This document shows positions 6,576 to 13,054 of a stretch of 15,588 nucleotides of DNA, in pieces. Each line of letters starts with the position of its first letter. The stretch's first letter is position 1. This DNA comes from Bacteroidota bacterium (GTDB lineage Bacteria > Bacteroidota > Bacteroidia > Flavobacteriales_F > PHOS-HE28): contig JAEZDL010000069.1 in assembly GCA_023418095.1 (NCBI GenBank), positions 1 to 15,588 of the forward strand. The letters are read 5' to 3'. The translations under genes were made by a program, and so were the position numbers. The notes under the pieces were generated by a model, which had not been told where the DNA came from, did not search any database, and was given only the letters and a program-made list of their open reading frames with translations.

Positions 6576-7174
6576 TCTCCGCCGTTCAACGCTTCGGCCA
6601 GTCGTTGCTGGTATTCCTTCCGGCTGATCTCGATCGCGCCCAGCTTTGCGGTGAATTCATTGATGTACTGCGTATCGAAGAGCAGGAAATCTTCCTTCTT
6701 CAATCGATCCACAAGAGCGTGGAAAGCCACTTTACCCATGTTCCCGATCGAATTGAACATGCTTTCACCGAAGAACGCCTTCCCGATCGACACTCCGTAG
6801 ATCCCGCCAACGATCCCGCCTTCGATCCAAACTTCGATGCTGTGCGCGAAACCCAGCCGGTGCAATTCCAGATAGCTCTGAACGATCCTTTCATCGATCC
6901 ATGTTTCTTCGCGATCGGCACAAGCGCGGATCACGAACTCAAAGTCGCGATCGATGGTGATCTTGATCCGATCGGATCGAAGTTGCTGCCTGGTCTTCTT
7001 GTCAGGCTTTAATTCATTTAGCGGGAAGATCGCACGCAGATCGGGATCGTGCCAGTACATTTCACCATCATCATGCGCCATCGGAAAGATGCCGCTGCGG
7101 TAGGCGTGCAGTAGCATTTGCGGTGGAATGATCAAGGGGCGATCCGTTCCGAACGGATCGGGAGCGCTCTGCAT
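6551..7174 (-). CDS. aat: Leucyl/phenylalanyl-tRNA--protein transferase
   Basis: Aat transfers Leu or Phe from charged tRNA to the N-terminal Arg or Lys of proteins, marking them for the ClpS/ClpAP N-degron route in the cytoplasm. The 207-aa sequence has the family signatures HAYRSGIFPM (23-32), WHDPDLRAIFPL (41-52), VGGIYGVSIGKAFFGESMF (122-140) and LLFDTQYINEF (164-174), where Asp167 and Gln169 match the conserved DxQ of the E. coli enzyme. It is shorter than the 234-aa E. coli protein, mainly at the ends. The ATG directly abuts the TAG of the upstream protease gene (no gap), implying translational coupling. A 10-bp inverted repeat (7140-7160) lies a few codons after the start. The 3' end overlaps the KdsC-like gene on the other strand. 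Confidence 0.93.
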   Translation of the reverse strand: MQSAPDPFGTDRPLIIPPQMLLHAYRSGIFPMAHDDGEMYWHDPDLRAIFPLNELKPDKKTRQQLRSDRIKITIDRDFEFVIRACADREETWIDERIVQSYLELHRLGFAHSIEVWIEGGIVGGIYGVSIGKAFFGESMFNSIGNMGKVAFHALVDRLKKEDFLLFDTQYINEFTAKLGAIEISRKEYQQRLAEALNGGDQSSFRVT

Positions 7175-8806
7175 CTATCGTTCCTTGATCACCTTGCGAA
7201 CGATCCGCCTTCCTTCCATTTCGATCGTGAGCAGGTAGGTTCCAATATCGATCCTAGTTAGGACCGGATCTTCGATGACAGCTTTACCATTTTTCAGATC
7301 GATCACGTCCGATCTCCAGATCACACGGCCCGCAAGATCATGCAGCGATACATTCATCGATCCCAATGCATATACAAGAATGTTGATCCGATCGGTGAAC
7401 GGATTCGGGAAGATCAATTCTGCATCAGTTGACCTGTCATCAATTCCAATGGTGATCAGCAACTCATTCGCATGCATGAAGTCCGGGATCCCATACCCCA
7501 TGCTGTCGTTGGGCTGATCATAGAGTGAAGCGCTGGCACGCACGGCCTGCATGATCTCCTGCGCGGTGCGTTCCGGGTGAAGTCTCCAGAGTGAAGCGAC
7601 GAGCCCGGCCACCAAGGGAGAAGCGAACGAAGTACCGTTGATCGCCACGGTGGAATCACCTCCGTCGTTCACGCCGATCGTACCCCAACCCATTGCCATC
7701 ACATCAGGCTTCACACGGCCATCGGCACTGGGGCCGTGCGAACTGAACGGTGCGTATTGAGCCATATCACCTACTGCACCAACAGCAAGAATGTCGTGCG
7801 CATCCGCCGGTGGACTGATGTAATACCAGTCGCTCTCACCTTGGTTCCCCGCGCTCACCACAGGGATCATCCCCTTCTGCGCAGCGATCGACGCGGCGAT
7901 GCTGATCCGCGCATTGTTCCCGTTCAGTTCGGTGTAATGGTGATCCTGCGTGGGATCATCGAACCGCGTGTAGCCGAGCGAGGTGTTGATCACATCGCAA
8001 CCGATGCTGTCGGCGAGCTCGGCACCGGCGATCCAGTTGTCCTCTTCAACGATGAATTCGCTCGCTGCATCCTCGGTGCGGAGCAACACGTAATCCGCCT
8101 GCGGCGCTGTGCCGATCAATTGTCCTTCCAGGATCGCCGCCATGCACGAAAGCACCGATCGGCCATGCCAGTGATCTTCATAAACGGATGTTCCTGCATT
8201 GACAAGATCGCGCGTAAGAATGATCCCGTTCCGATCGCGCAGCGGCGCAAATGCAGGCATCCAATCAACGCCTTCAAAACCGGAATCGAGCACACCGATC
8301 AACATTCCTTCTCCTTGTGACAGCTCATGAAGAAGATGGCCGTTCATCATGCTCACCTGCGTGAACGACCCGCCGTAATCAAGGTCTTTTGCAACAGCCT
8401 TTTCAACGTTGAATTTGTCCGGAACGATGCTTTCCAGCTCACGATCGGAAGTGTTCTTGATGTCGATCACGAACGGCAGTTGTGCGATCTGCTGCAACAC
8501 TGCGATATCCGCCGTGCGCACCGTGATCACGTTGAACCACTTGCTCCGGTTGAGCAATTGCACATCGCCTTGCGCGAGCACCGTATCGATGTAGACCGGA
8601 TCGACCGGCAGATCAAGCTCATCGAAGCCAATCCCTTGATCGATCCTTCTCTGGATCGCGCGATCGGAGAGGAATTGCTGTGGCTGATCGAGCGAGTACG
8701 GTGTGTTGTCCTTATCGGAGAAGAAGATCAGGTAAGTATCCGGAGCGGTCTGGGCCGATGATAGGATCGGAAGGAAAAGCAAAGCGATGACGATGATCCG
8801 CTCCAT
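7175..8806 (-). CDS. Secreted S8 subtilisin-family serine protease with T9SS C-terminal sorting domain
   Basis: A signal peptide (about residues 1-18, SSA|QT) and a propeptide-like region (about 20-150) precede a subtilase catalytic domain. The catalytic triad is visible as Asp174 (GVLDSGFEG), His214 (DHWHGRS) and Ser393 (NGTSFASPLVAG), with the oxyanion Asn321 in VVSAGNQGE. The last 80 residues (about 463-543) have the type A T9SS sorting pattern: IFPNPFTDRINI, then LHDLAGRVIW, GTYLLTIE and a basic end RRIVRKVIKER. The protein is therefore expected to cross the outer membrane through T9SS and be released or anchored at the surface. The typical HGT after the catalytic His is HGR here, which is a common variant. 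The gene starts five bases after the lipoprotein gene and ends flush against aat, so a secreted protease is embedded in a housekeeping-like set. The natural substrate is unknown. Confidence 0.93.
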   Translation of the reverse strand: MERIIVIALLFLPILSSAQTAPDTYLIFFSDKDNTPYSLDQPQQFLSDRAIQRRIDQGIGFDELDLPVDPVYIDTVLAQGDVQLLNRSKWFNVITVRTADIAVLQQIAQLPFVIDIKNTSDRELESIVPDKFNVEKAVAKDLDYGGSFTQVSMMNGHLLHELSQGEGMLIGVLDSGFEGVDWMPAFAPLRDRNGIILTRDLVNAGTSVYEDHWHGRSVLSCMAAILEGQLIGTAPQADYVLLRTEDAASEFIVEEDNWIAGAELADSIGCDVINTSLGYTRFDDPTQDHHYTELNGNNARISIAASIAAQKGMIPVVSAGNQGESDWYYISPPADAHDILAVGAVGDMAQYAPFSSHGPSADGRVKPDVMAMGWGTIGVNDGGDSTVAINGTSFASPLVAGLVASLWRLHPERTAQEIMQAVRASASLYDQPNDSMGYGIPDFMHANELLITIGIDDRSTDAELIFPNPFTDRINILVYALGSMNVSLHDLAGRVIWRSDVIDLKNGKAVIEDPVLTRIDIGTYLLTIEMEGRRIVRKVIKER

Positions 8807-8811
8807 GCCGA

Positions 8812-9489
8812 TCAGTTCCCGTACGCCACCATCACCATGTCATACTTCACCGATCGAACATTCTGATCTGTGAAATCATTCGCCTGACGGTAATACCAGT
8901 GGTGTTCGATCATGCCGATCCCGTGCGCGTAGACCTCCTCCAGATCGCGGGTGATGATCGGGTTTCCTTCCACCGTGGTGCGCACTTTCACCGTATTGCT
9001 GAAATTCTGATCGTTCAATTGGTGTGCTTCGTTCACATAACGGGCAGCCACCATCAGTTCATCTTCCGTGTTCAGGATATTCATGTCCCAAGTACGTGCT
9101 TCACGCACCGGGAATGAAAGTTTCAGTTTCCGTTGATTTTCCTCCGTCACTTCCATGCCAGTCGTCGTACGCGTGGCGGTCCAAACATCGCGGATCACCC
9201 ACTCATCGTTCTCGTTCAGGATGAACCTTTCGATCCGTTGCGATGGCCTCCCTTCCGGATCGGTGTAATCCGCCGCGATCACCTGCTTCAATCGATAGCC
9301 TATCGTGTCATGAACGTTGAAGTCATCATCCCGCCAGATCGAATCCACCTGGTATTCGATCCACGAACCCACCTTGATCGGGAAGTATTCGTGGCCGAGA
9401 TCGATGGGCTTCGCGCTTTCCTCCTTGCGGCATGATGAGATCGCCAGCATGATCACTGAAAGAAGAAGGATCGCAGCTTTATTCTTCAT
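8812..9489 (-). CDS. Hypothetical surface lipoprotein
   Basis: I do not recognise a characterised family. The 225-aa product starts with a lipoprotein signal peptide: a basic N-terminus, a hydrophobic stretch and the lipobox ISSC, with Cys20 as the lipidated residue. The residues after it, CRKEES, fit the K-(D/E)2 lipoprotein export signal described in Capnocytophaga and relatives, so surface display is predicted. The rest is predicted soluble and beta-rich, beginning YFPIKVGSWIEYQVD, an opening often seen in uncharacterised Bacteroidota lipoproteins. The ATG overlaps the mnmA stop as ATGA, and the protease gene follows five bases after its stop, so the three are almost certainly co-translated. 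A link to the secreted protease is possible from position only. Confidence 0.82.
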   Translation of the reverse strand: MKNKAAILLLSVIMLAISSCRKEESAKPIDLGHEYFPIKVGSWIEYQVDSIWRDDDFNVHDTIGYRLKQVIAADYTDPEGRPSQRIERFILNENDEWVIRDVWTATRTTTGMEVTEENQRKLKLSFPVREARTWDMNILNTEDELMVAARYVNEAHQLNDQNFSNTVKVRTTVEGNPIITRDLEEVYAHGIGMIEHHWYYRQANDFTDQNVRSVKYDMVMVAYGN

Positions 9490-10592
9490 TTTCCAGGGGC
9501 TTTACGATCGATGAAACCGCCACCGATCACATCATCCCCATCATAGAAGACGGCACTCTGCCCCGGTGCGATGCCTGCCACCGGTGCATGAAATTCAATT
9601 TTAACACGATCGCCTTCCATGGAAATGGTGCTGGGCGTGCCTCTGTCCTTGTACCGGATCTTGGTAACGGCTTCCATCTCGCCTTTCAACGCAGGGATCT
9701 TCTGGAAGTTCGGACGTCGCACCCACATCTCGGTGCGATCGAGATCGGACTTGCGGCCGAGTACCACCACGTTCGTTTCCGGCTGGATGTCAGTCACGTA
9801 CATCGGTTCGCCTGTCGCGATACCAAGGCCCTTTCGCTGCCCGATCGTGAAGAACGGATAACCGTCGTGCTCACCGAGATCCTCTCCTCCCACGCCAACG
9901 AATTTGCCGTGCGCAAGAACTGCGGTCGCTTCGGGTTCGCGCCGCTTCAGGAATCCACGGTAATCATTGTCCGGAATGAAGCAGATCTCATAGCTCTCGC
10001 TTTTGCTTGCCAGTTCAGGGAAACCGCTGTCCAACGCCATCTGGCGGATCTCGCTCTTGTGGAATTTTCCGATCGGGAAACGCGTGCGCGCGAGGTTCTT
10101 CTGCTCCAATCCCCAAAGCACGTAGCTCTGGTCCTTGGCTGGATCAAGCCCGCGGCTCACCACCCACCGATCATTGTCGGCTTGCCGCACTTGCGCGTAA
10201 TGGCCGGTGGCGATCAGTTCGCAATCCATCATGTCCGCGCGTTTCAGCAGCGCTTCCCACTTGATGAACGTATTGCAGAGAACGCATGGGTTCGGGGTGC
10301 GGCCGGCAAGGTATTCACTGGTGAAATTCCCGATGATCGCTTCACCGAATTCCTCGCGTATATCGATGATCATGTGATGGAAACCACGGCTGACCGCCAT
10401 GTTCCGGGCGTCGTTTATACTATCCAGATCACAGCAACCGGTAACACGTTTGCCTCCGCTCGTCTCGGAATAATCCCACGTCTTCATGGTGACGCCTATC
10501 ACCTCGTAGCCTTCCTCATGCAGCATGAGCGCGGTAACGGAACTGTCCACCCCGCCGCTCATCGCCACCAATATCCTTCCGTGCTTGCTCAT
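9486..10592 (-). CDS. mnmA: tRNA-specific 2-thiouridylase MnmA
   Basis: MnmA adds sulfur to position 2 of the wobble uridine (U34) of tRNAs for Lys, Glu and Gln, using ATP and a persulfide. The 368-aa protein is of normal length. It has the PP-loop SGGVDSS (12-18), the two catalytic cysteines Cys103 (NPCVLCN) and Cys204 (YEICFI), TGHYA (129-133), DQSYVLW (154-160), and FTIGQRKGLGI (248-258). The start gives a complete N-terminus, with the PP-loop in the usual place. Its last bases overlap the lipoprotein start (ATGA). Upstream there are only 43 bases to the MORN-repeat gene, with no recognisable promoter on this strand, so it may depend on the MORN gene's promoter. Confidence 0.96.
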   Translation of the reverse strand: MSKHGRILVAMSGGVDSSVTALMLHEEGYEVIGVTMKTWDYSETSGGKRVTGCCDLDSINDARNMAVSRGFHHMIIDIREEFGEAIIGNFTSEYLAGRTPNPCVLCNTFIKWEALLKRADMMDCELIATGHYAQVRQADNDRWVVSRGLDPAKDQSYVLWGLEQKNLARTRFPIGKFHKSEIRQMALDSGFPELASKSESYEICFIPDNDYRGFLKRREPEATAVLAHGKFVGVGGEDLGEHDGYPFFTIGQRKGLGIATGEPMYVTDIQPETNVVVLGRKSDLDRTEMWVRRPNFQKIPALKGEMEAVTKIRYKDRGTPSTISMEGDRVKIEFHAPVAGIAPGQSAVFYDGDDVIGGGFIDRKAPGK

Positions 10593-10601
10593 TCTTTTTT
10601 T

Positions 10602-10631
10602 GGTGAATTGTGAAAAGTGAATGGTGAATGG
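10602..10631. repeat. Short degenerate heptamer repeat
   Basis: Between the MORN gene stop and the mnmA start, the plus strand reads as imperfect 7-base units (GGTGAAT, TGTGAAA, AGTGAAT, GGTGAAT). This resembles, in miniature, the heptamer tract at 5606-5790. It is preceded by a run of seven T on the plus strand. No function is evident. Confidence 0.5.
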
Positions 10632-10635
10632 ATCT

Positions 10636-11640
10636 TTACTTCGATCCGAGCTCCACTCCTGCTTCGTATTTCACCACTTTCACCAGCTTTCCTTTTTCGT
10701 CGTACTCCCTTACTTCACCATCGAGCTCACCGTTGCTGTATTTTCCTTCACGCTTCTTTGTCTGGCCGTGAAGCACGCGCTCCACGTCGGCTTTTGCGCC
10801 GGTGACCGGATCGGCTGGCACTTGCTTGGTGATCCATTCACCGTCATTGTTGAATTCAACGAACGGTCCATCCAACTTTCCGTTCTTGTAGCTGAATTCA
10901 GCCTTCGGCTTCTCGTCAGGGAAATATTCCTTGAAGATACCATTTTCGCGGGTCTCCTTCACCAGAACACCATTCTTGTAAATCAATTTCACATGAAGTG
11001 ATCCATCATTGTTGAAGTGCAGCCAGGTGCCATCCCTTTCCCCGCGCACCATGTTCCCTTCCAATTCCTTCTTTCCGCTGGGAAAGTAGATGGTGCTTCT
11101 TCCTTCAGCGATGCCGTTCACGTAATTCTCTTCCGATGCAAGCATTCCACTTGGGAACCAGGTCTTTCGCACACCTGTGATCGTTCCATTCTCATAGATC
11201 GCTTTTTCTGAAGGCTGACCGTTATCGAAATAAGTGATCTGCTCGCCATGCAATTTTCCGGATCGGAATTGTTCGACCTTGCGGGTCTTTCCTTCGCTAT
11301 CGTAATAGGTCCACGTGCTGTCCTTCTCTTTTCCTGCGTACTTTCCTACGGCCATCAGCGATCCATCGGCATGGAAATGCTGCGCACGGCTATCGATCCC
11401 GTTCGGCGCATAGACCTGGATCGTGGTCAGTTGACCATCTTCATTATAATGCTTGAACGTGTCCTTCGGAAGATCATCCTTGAACGCTCCTTCATAACGC
11501 AACTTGCCATTCGGCCAGGTCTTCGCCCACGCACCTTGTTTCTTTCCTTTCGCATCGGTCTGGTTCACGACCGATCCCGGTTGCGCTTGGATCGCGACCG
11601 CGATCGCACTGAAAATGAATGGAAGTAGTTGGCGGAACAT
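10636..11640 (-). CDS. Secreted MORN_2-repeat (YwqK-like) protein
   Basis: The 334-aa product begins with a signal peptide (MFRQLLPFIFSAIAVAIQA|QPG) and is then almost entirely MORN_2-type repeats of about 22-24 residues. They have the pattern G-x-W-x-x-Y-x-x-x-G-x-L-x-x-x-x-x-Y-x-x-G, for example YFDNGQPSEKAIYENGTITG and YFPSGKKELEGNMVRGERDG. Homologues are often labelled YwqK-family antitoxin-like proteins, but there is no toxin gene beside it, so that name should not be taken as function. I chose the ATG at 11640 because the signal peptide begins there; longer upstream starts run into the divergent transaldolase gene and its promoter. It probably forms a periplasmic or surface beta-sheet scaffold. 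It heads the minus-strand set ending at aat. Confidence 0.85.
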   Translation of the reverse strand: MFRQLLPFIFSAIAVAIQAQPGSVVNQTDAKGKKQGAWAKTWPNGKLRYEGAFKDDLPKDTFKHYNEDGQLTTIQVYAPNGIDSRAQHFHADGSLMAVGKYAGKEKDSTWTYYDSEGKTRKVEQFRSGKLHGEQITYFDNGQPSEKAIYENGTITGVRKTWFPSGMLASEENYVNGIAEGRSTIYFPSGKKELEGNMVRGERDGTWLHFNNDGSLHVKLIYKNGVLVKETRENGIFKEYFPDEKPKAEFSYKNGKLDGPFVEFNNDGEWITKQVPADPVTGAKADVERVLHGQTKKREGKYSNGELDGEVREYDEKGKLVKVVKYEAGVELGSK

Positions 11641-11648
11641 CTGGATCG

Positions 11649-11656
11649 CAAAGGTA
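11649..11656 (-). promoter_or_regulatory. Putative -7 promoter box of the MORN gene
   Basis: On the minus strand this reads TACCTTTG, matching the Bacteroidota TAnnTTTG element, and it ends eight bases before the ATG at 11640. Transcription would begin close to the start codon, giving a very short or absent leader. No convincing -33 element is seen. Confidence 0.4.
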
Positions 11657-11733
11657 CGAGGCGGCTTTTGTAGCACCTTCCGATGGATAACGGAAGATAC
11701 GCGTTGCATGACATGCGGCTGTCGGCTTGGTGG

Positions 11734-11741
11734 TACCTTTG
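11734..11741 (+). promoter_or_regulatory. Putative -7 promoter box of the transaldolase gene
   Basis: TACCTTTG lies 17 bases before the ATG at 11759 and is identical to the box on the opposite strand at 11649-11656. A TTG at 11704-11706 is the nearest -33 candidate but is 27 bases upstream, longer than usual. The 118-base region between the two start codons is a divergent promoter region with nothing else recognisable in it. Confidence 0.45.
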
Positions 11742-11758
11742 CGCCAAGCTTCAGCAAC

Positions 11759-12430
11759 ATGAAATTCTTCATCGATACGGCCAGCCTGGCACAGATACGG
11801 GAAGCACAGGAACTCGGCGTTCTTGATGGTGTTACGACCAATCCATCGCTCATGGCGAAGGAGGGGATCAGCGGCGCGGATCGCGTGGAGGAACATTACC
11901 GCAACATCTGCGAGATCGTGAACGGCGATGTGAGCGCCGAGGTGATCGCCACCGATCTGAAGGAGATCATTCAGGAAGGTGAACACCTGGCTTCGCTCCA
12001 CAACAACATCGTTGTGAAAGTGCCGATGACGCGCGATGGCGTGAAGGCGCTGAAATATTTCAGCGAGAAAGGGATCAAAACGAATTGCACGTTGGTATTC
12101 AGTGCCGGACAGGCCCTGCTCGCCGCAAAAGCTGGTGCCACCTACGTTTCACCATTCATCGGCCGGCTGGATGATGTGAGCACCGATGGTGTGCGCCTGA
12201 TCGAACAGATCCGCACGATCTATGACAACTACGGCTACGCCACCGAGATCCTCGCGGCGAGCATCCGCCACCCGATGCACATCATTCAATGCGCAGAGGT
12301 CGGCGCCGACGTTGCCACCTGCCCGCTCAGCGCGATCACCGCATTGTTCGATCATCCGCTCACCACGATCGGGCTTGAGAAGTTCCTTGCCGATCACCGG
12401 AAAGCGGCCACCCAAACAGCAAAGGTGTAA
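11759..12430 (+). CDS. tal: Transaldolase / fructose-6-phosphate aldolase family, canonical small type
   Basis: The 223-aa protein is a single-domain class I aldolase barrel of the small transaldolase (TalC/MipB) type, which moves a dihydroxyacetone unit between sugar phosphates in the non-oxidative pentose phosphate pathway. Catalytic and binding residues are all canonical: Asp6 (FIDTA), TTNPS (26-30), Glu61, Lys87 in VVKVPMT as the Schiff base, Thr111 (NCTLVFSAGQA), YVSPFIGRLDD with Phe133, and Ser168 (AASIR). Phe133 and Glu61 favour transaldolase rather than free aldolase activity, by analogy with TalB versus FSA. The ATG at 11759 gives the exact family N-terminus. The YrdC-family gene follows after six bases. 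This is the normal counterpart of the CBS-fused paralogue at 4576-5598. Confidence 0.95.
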   Translation: MKFFIDTASLAQIREAQELGVLDGVTTNPSLMAKEGISGADRVEEHYRNICEIVNGDVSAEVIATDLKEIIQEGEHLASLHNNIVVKVPMTRDGVKALKYFSEKGIKTNCTLVFSAGQALLAAKAGATYVSPFIGRLDDVSTDGVRLIEQIRTIYDNYGYATEILAASIRHPMHIIQCAEVGADVATCPLSAITALFDHPLTTIGLEKFLADHRKAATQTAKV

Positions 12431-12436
12431 GGCGGC

Positions 12437-13054
12437 ATGCTGCTGAACATCCATCCGAAAGATCCAGAACCACGGAAGATCCGATCGGTAATCGAGAAGT
12501 TGAACTCGGGCGGCGTGGTGATCTGTCCGACAGATACCGTTTACGCGTTCGTTTGCAGCGCCCACCAGCCGCGCGCGATCGAAGAGGTGGCGCGGTTGAA
12601 AGGCGTGAAACCGCAGAAGGCTGATCTGTCGCTCGTTTGTGCCGATCTGAGCCAACTGAGCACGTATGGACGTGTTGGAACCACGGCCTTCCGCATCATG
12701 AAGAAAGCGCTTCCCGGTCCGTACACGTTCGTGATCCCGGCCAGCAGCGAGATCCCCAAATTGTTCAAGAACAACAAACGCACGGTTGGGATCCGCGTGC
12801 CGGACCATCCGATACCGATCGCGATCGTGAAGGAACTAGGGCATGCGCTTGTGGTGGCCAGTGTGCATGATCCGGATAAAGTGCTCGATTATACCACCGA
12901 TCCGGAGCGGATCGATGAACACCTCGGTTACCAGGTGGATCTGGTGATCGATGGCGGAATGGGAAGTCTCGAAGCTTCCACCGTTATCGATCTTTCCGCC
13001 GATGAACCGGTGGTTCTGAGAGAAGGAAAAGGCTCAGTGGAAGATCTTTTCTGA
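12437..13054 (+). CDS. YrdC/Sua5 domain protein, YciO-like (threonylcarbamoyl-AMP synthase family)
   Basis: The family uses Thr, bicarbonate and ATP to make threonylcarbamoyl-AMP for the t6A modification of tRNA. The 205-aa protein has PTDTVYAFVC (31-40), the long LSLVCADLSQLSTYGRV stretch (64-80), PGPYTFVIPAS (93-103), VGIRVPDHP (117-125), and STVIDLS (181-187) followed by LREGKG. The central block is closer to E. coli YciO than to TsaC. The SxxN element typical of TsaC (STSAN) is replaced by ASVHDPD, so t6A synthase activity should not be assumed. General databases would probably call it L-threonylcarbamoyladenylate synthase. It starts six bases after the transaldolase stop and its end overlaps the convergent nnr gene by 21 bases. 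Confidence 0.87.
   Translation: MLLNIHPKDPEPRKIRSVIEKLNSGGVVICPTDTVYAFVCSAHQPRAIEEVARLKGVKPQKADLSLVCADLSQLSTYGRVGTTAFRIMKKALPGPYTFVIPASSEIPKLFKNNKRTVGIRVPDHPIPIAIVKELGHALVVASVHDPDKVLDYTTDPERIDEHLGYQVDLVIDGGMGSLEASTVIDLSADEPVVLREGKGSVEDLF

Noticed and set aside
9588..10613. Plus-strand open frame of 341 codons
   Set aside because: It is the antisense of mnmA; the minus-strand protein has every MnmA motif, while this frame is His/Arg-rich without recognisable domains.
10636..11640. Antitoxin of a toxin-antitoxin pair
   Set aside because: MORN_2 proteins often carry that label, but this one has a signal peptide and no small toxin-like gene beside it.
11504..11758. Upstream extension of the transaldolase reading frame
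   Set aside because: It would overlap the MORN gene's signal peptide region and the divergent promoter; the family N-terminus begins exactly at the ATG at 11759.
11641..11853. Upstream extension of the MORN protein reading frame
   Set aside because: It would place 71 non-conserved residues in front of an evident signal peptide and run into the transaldolase gene.
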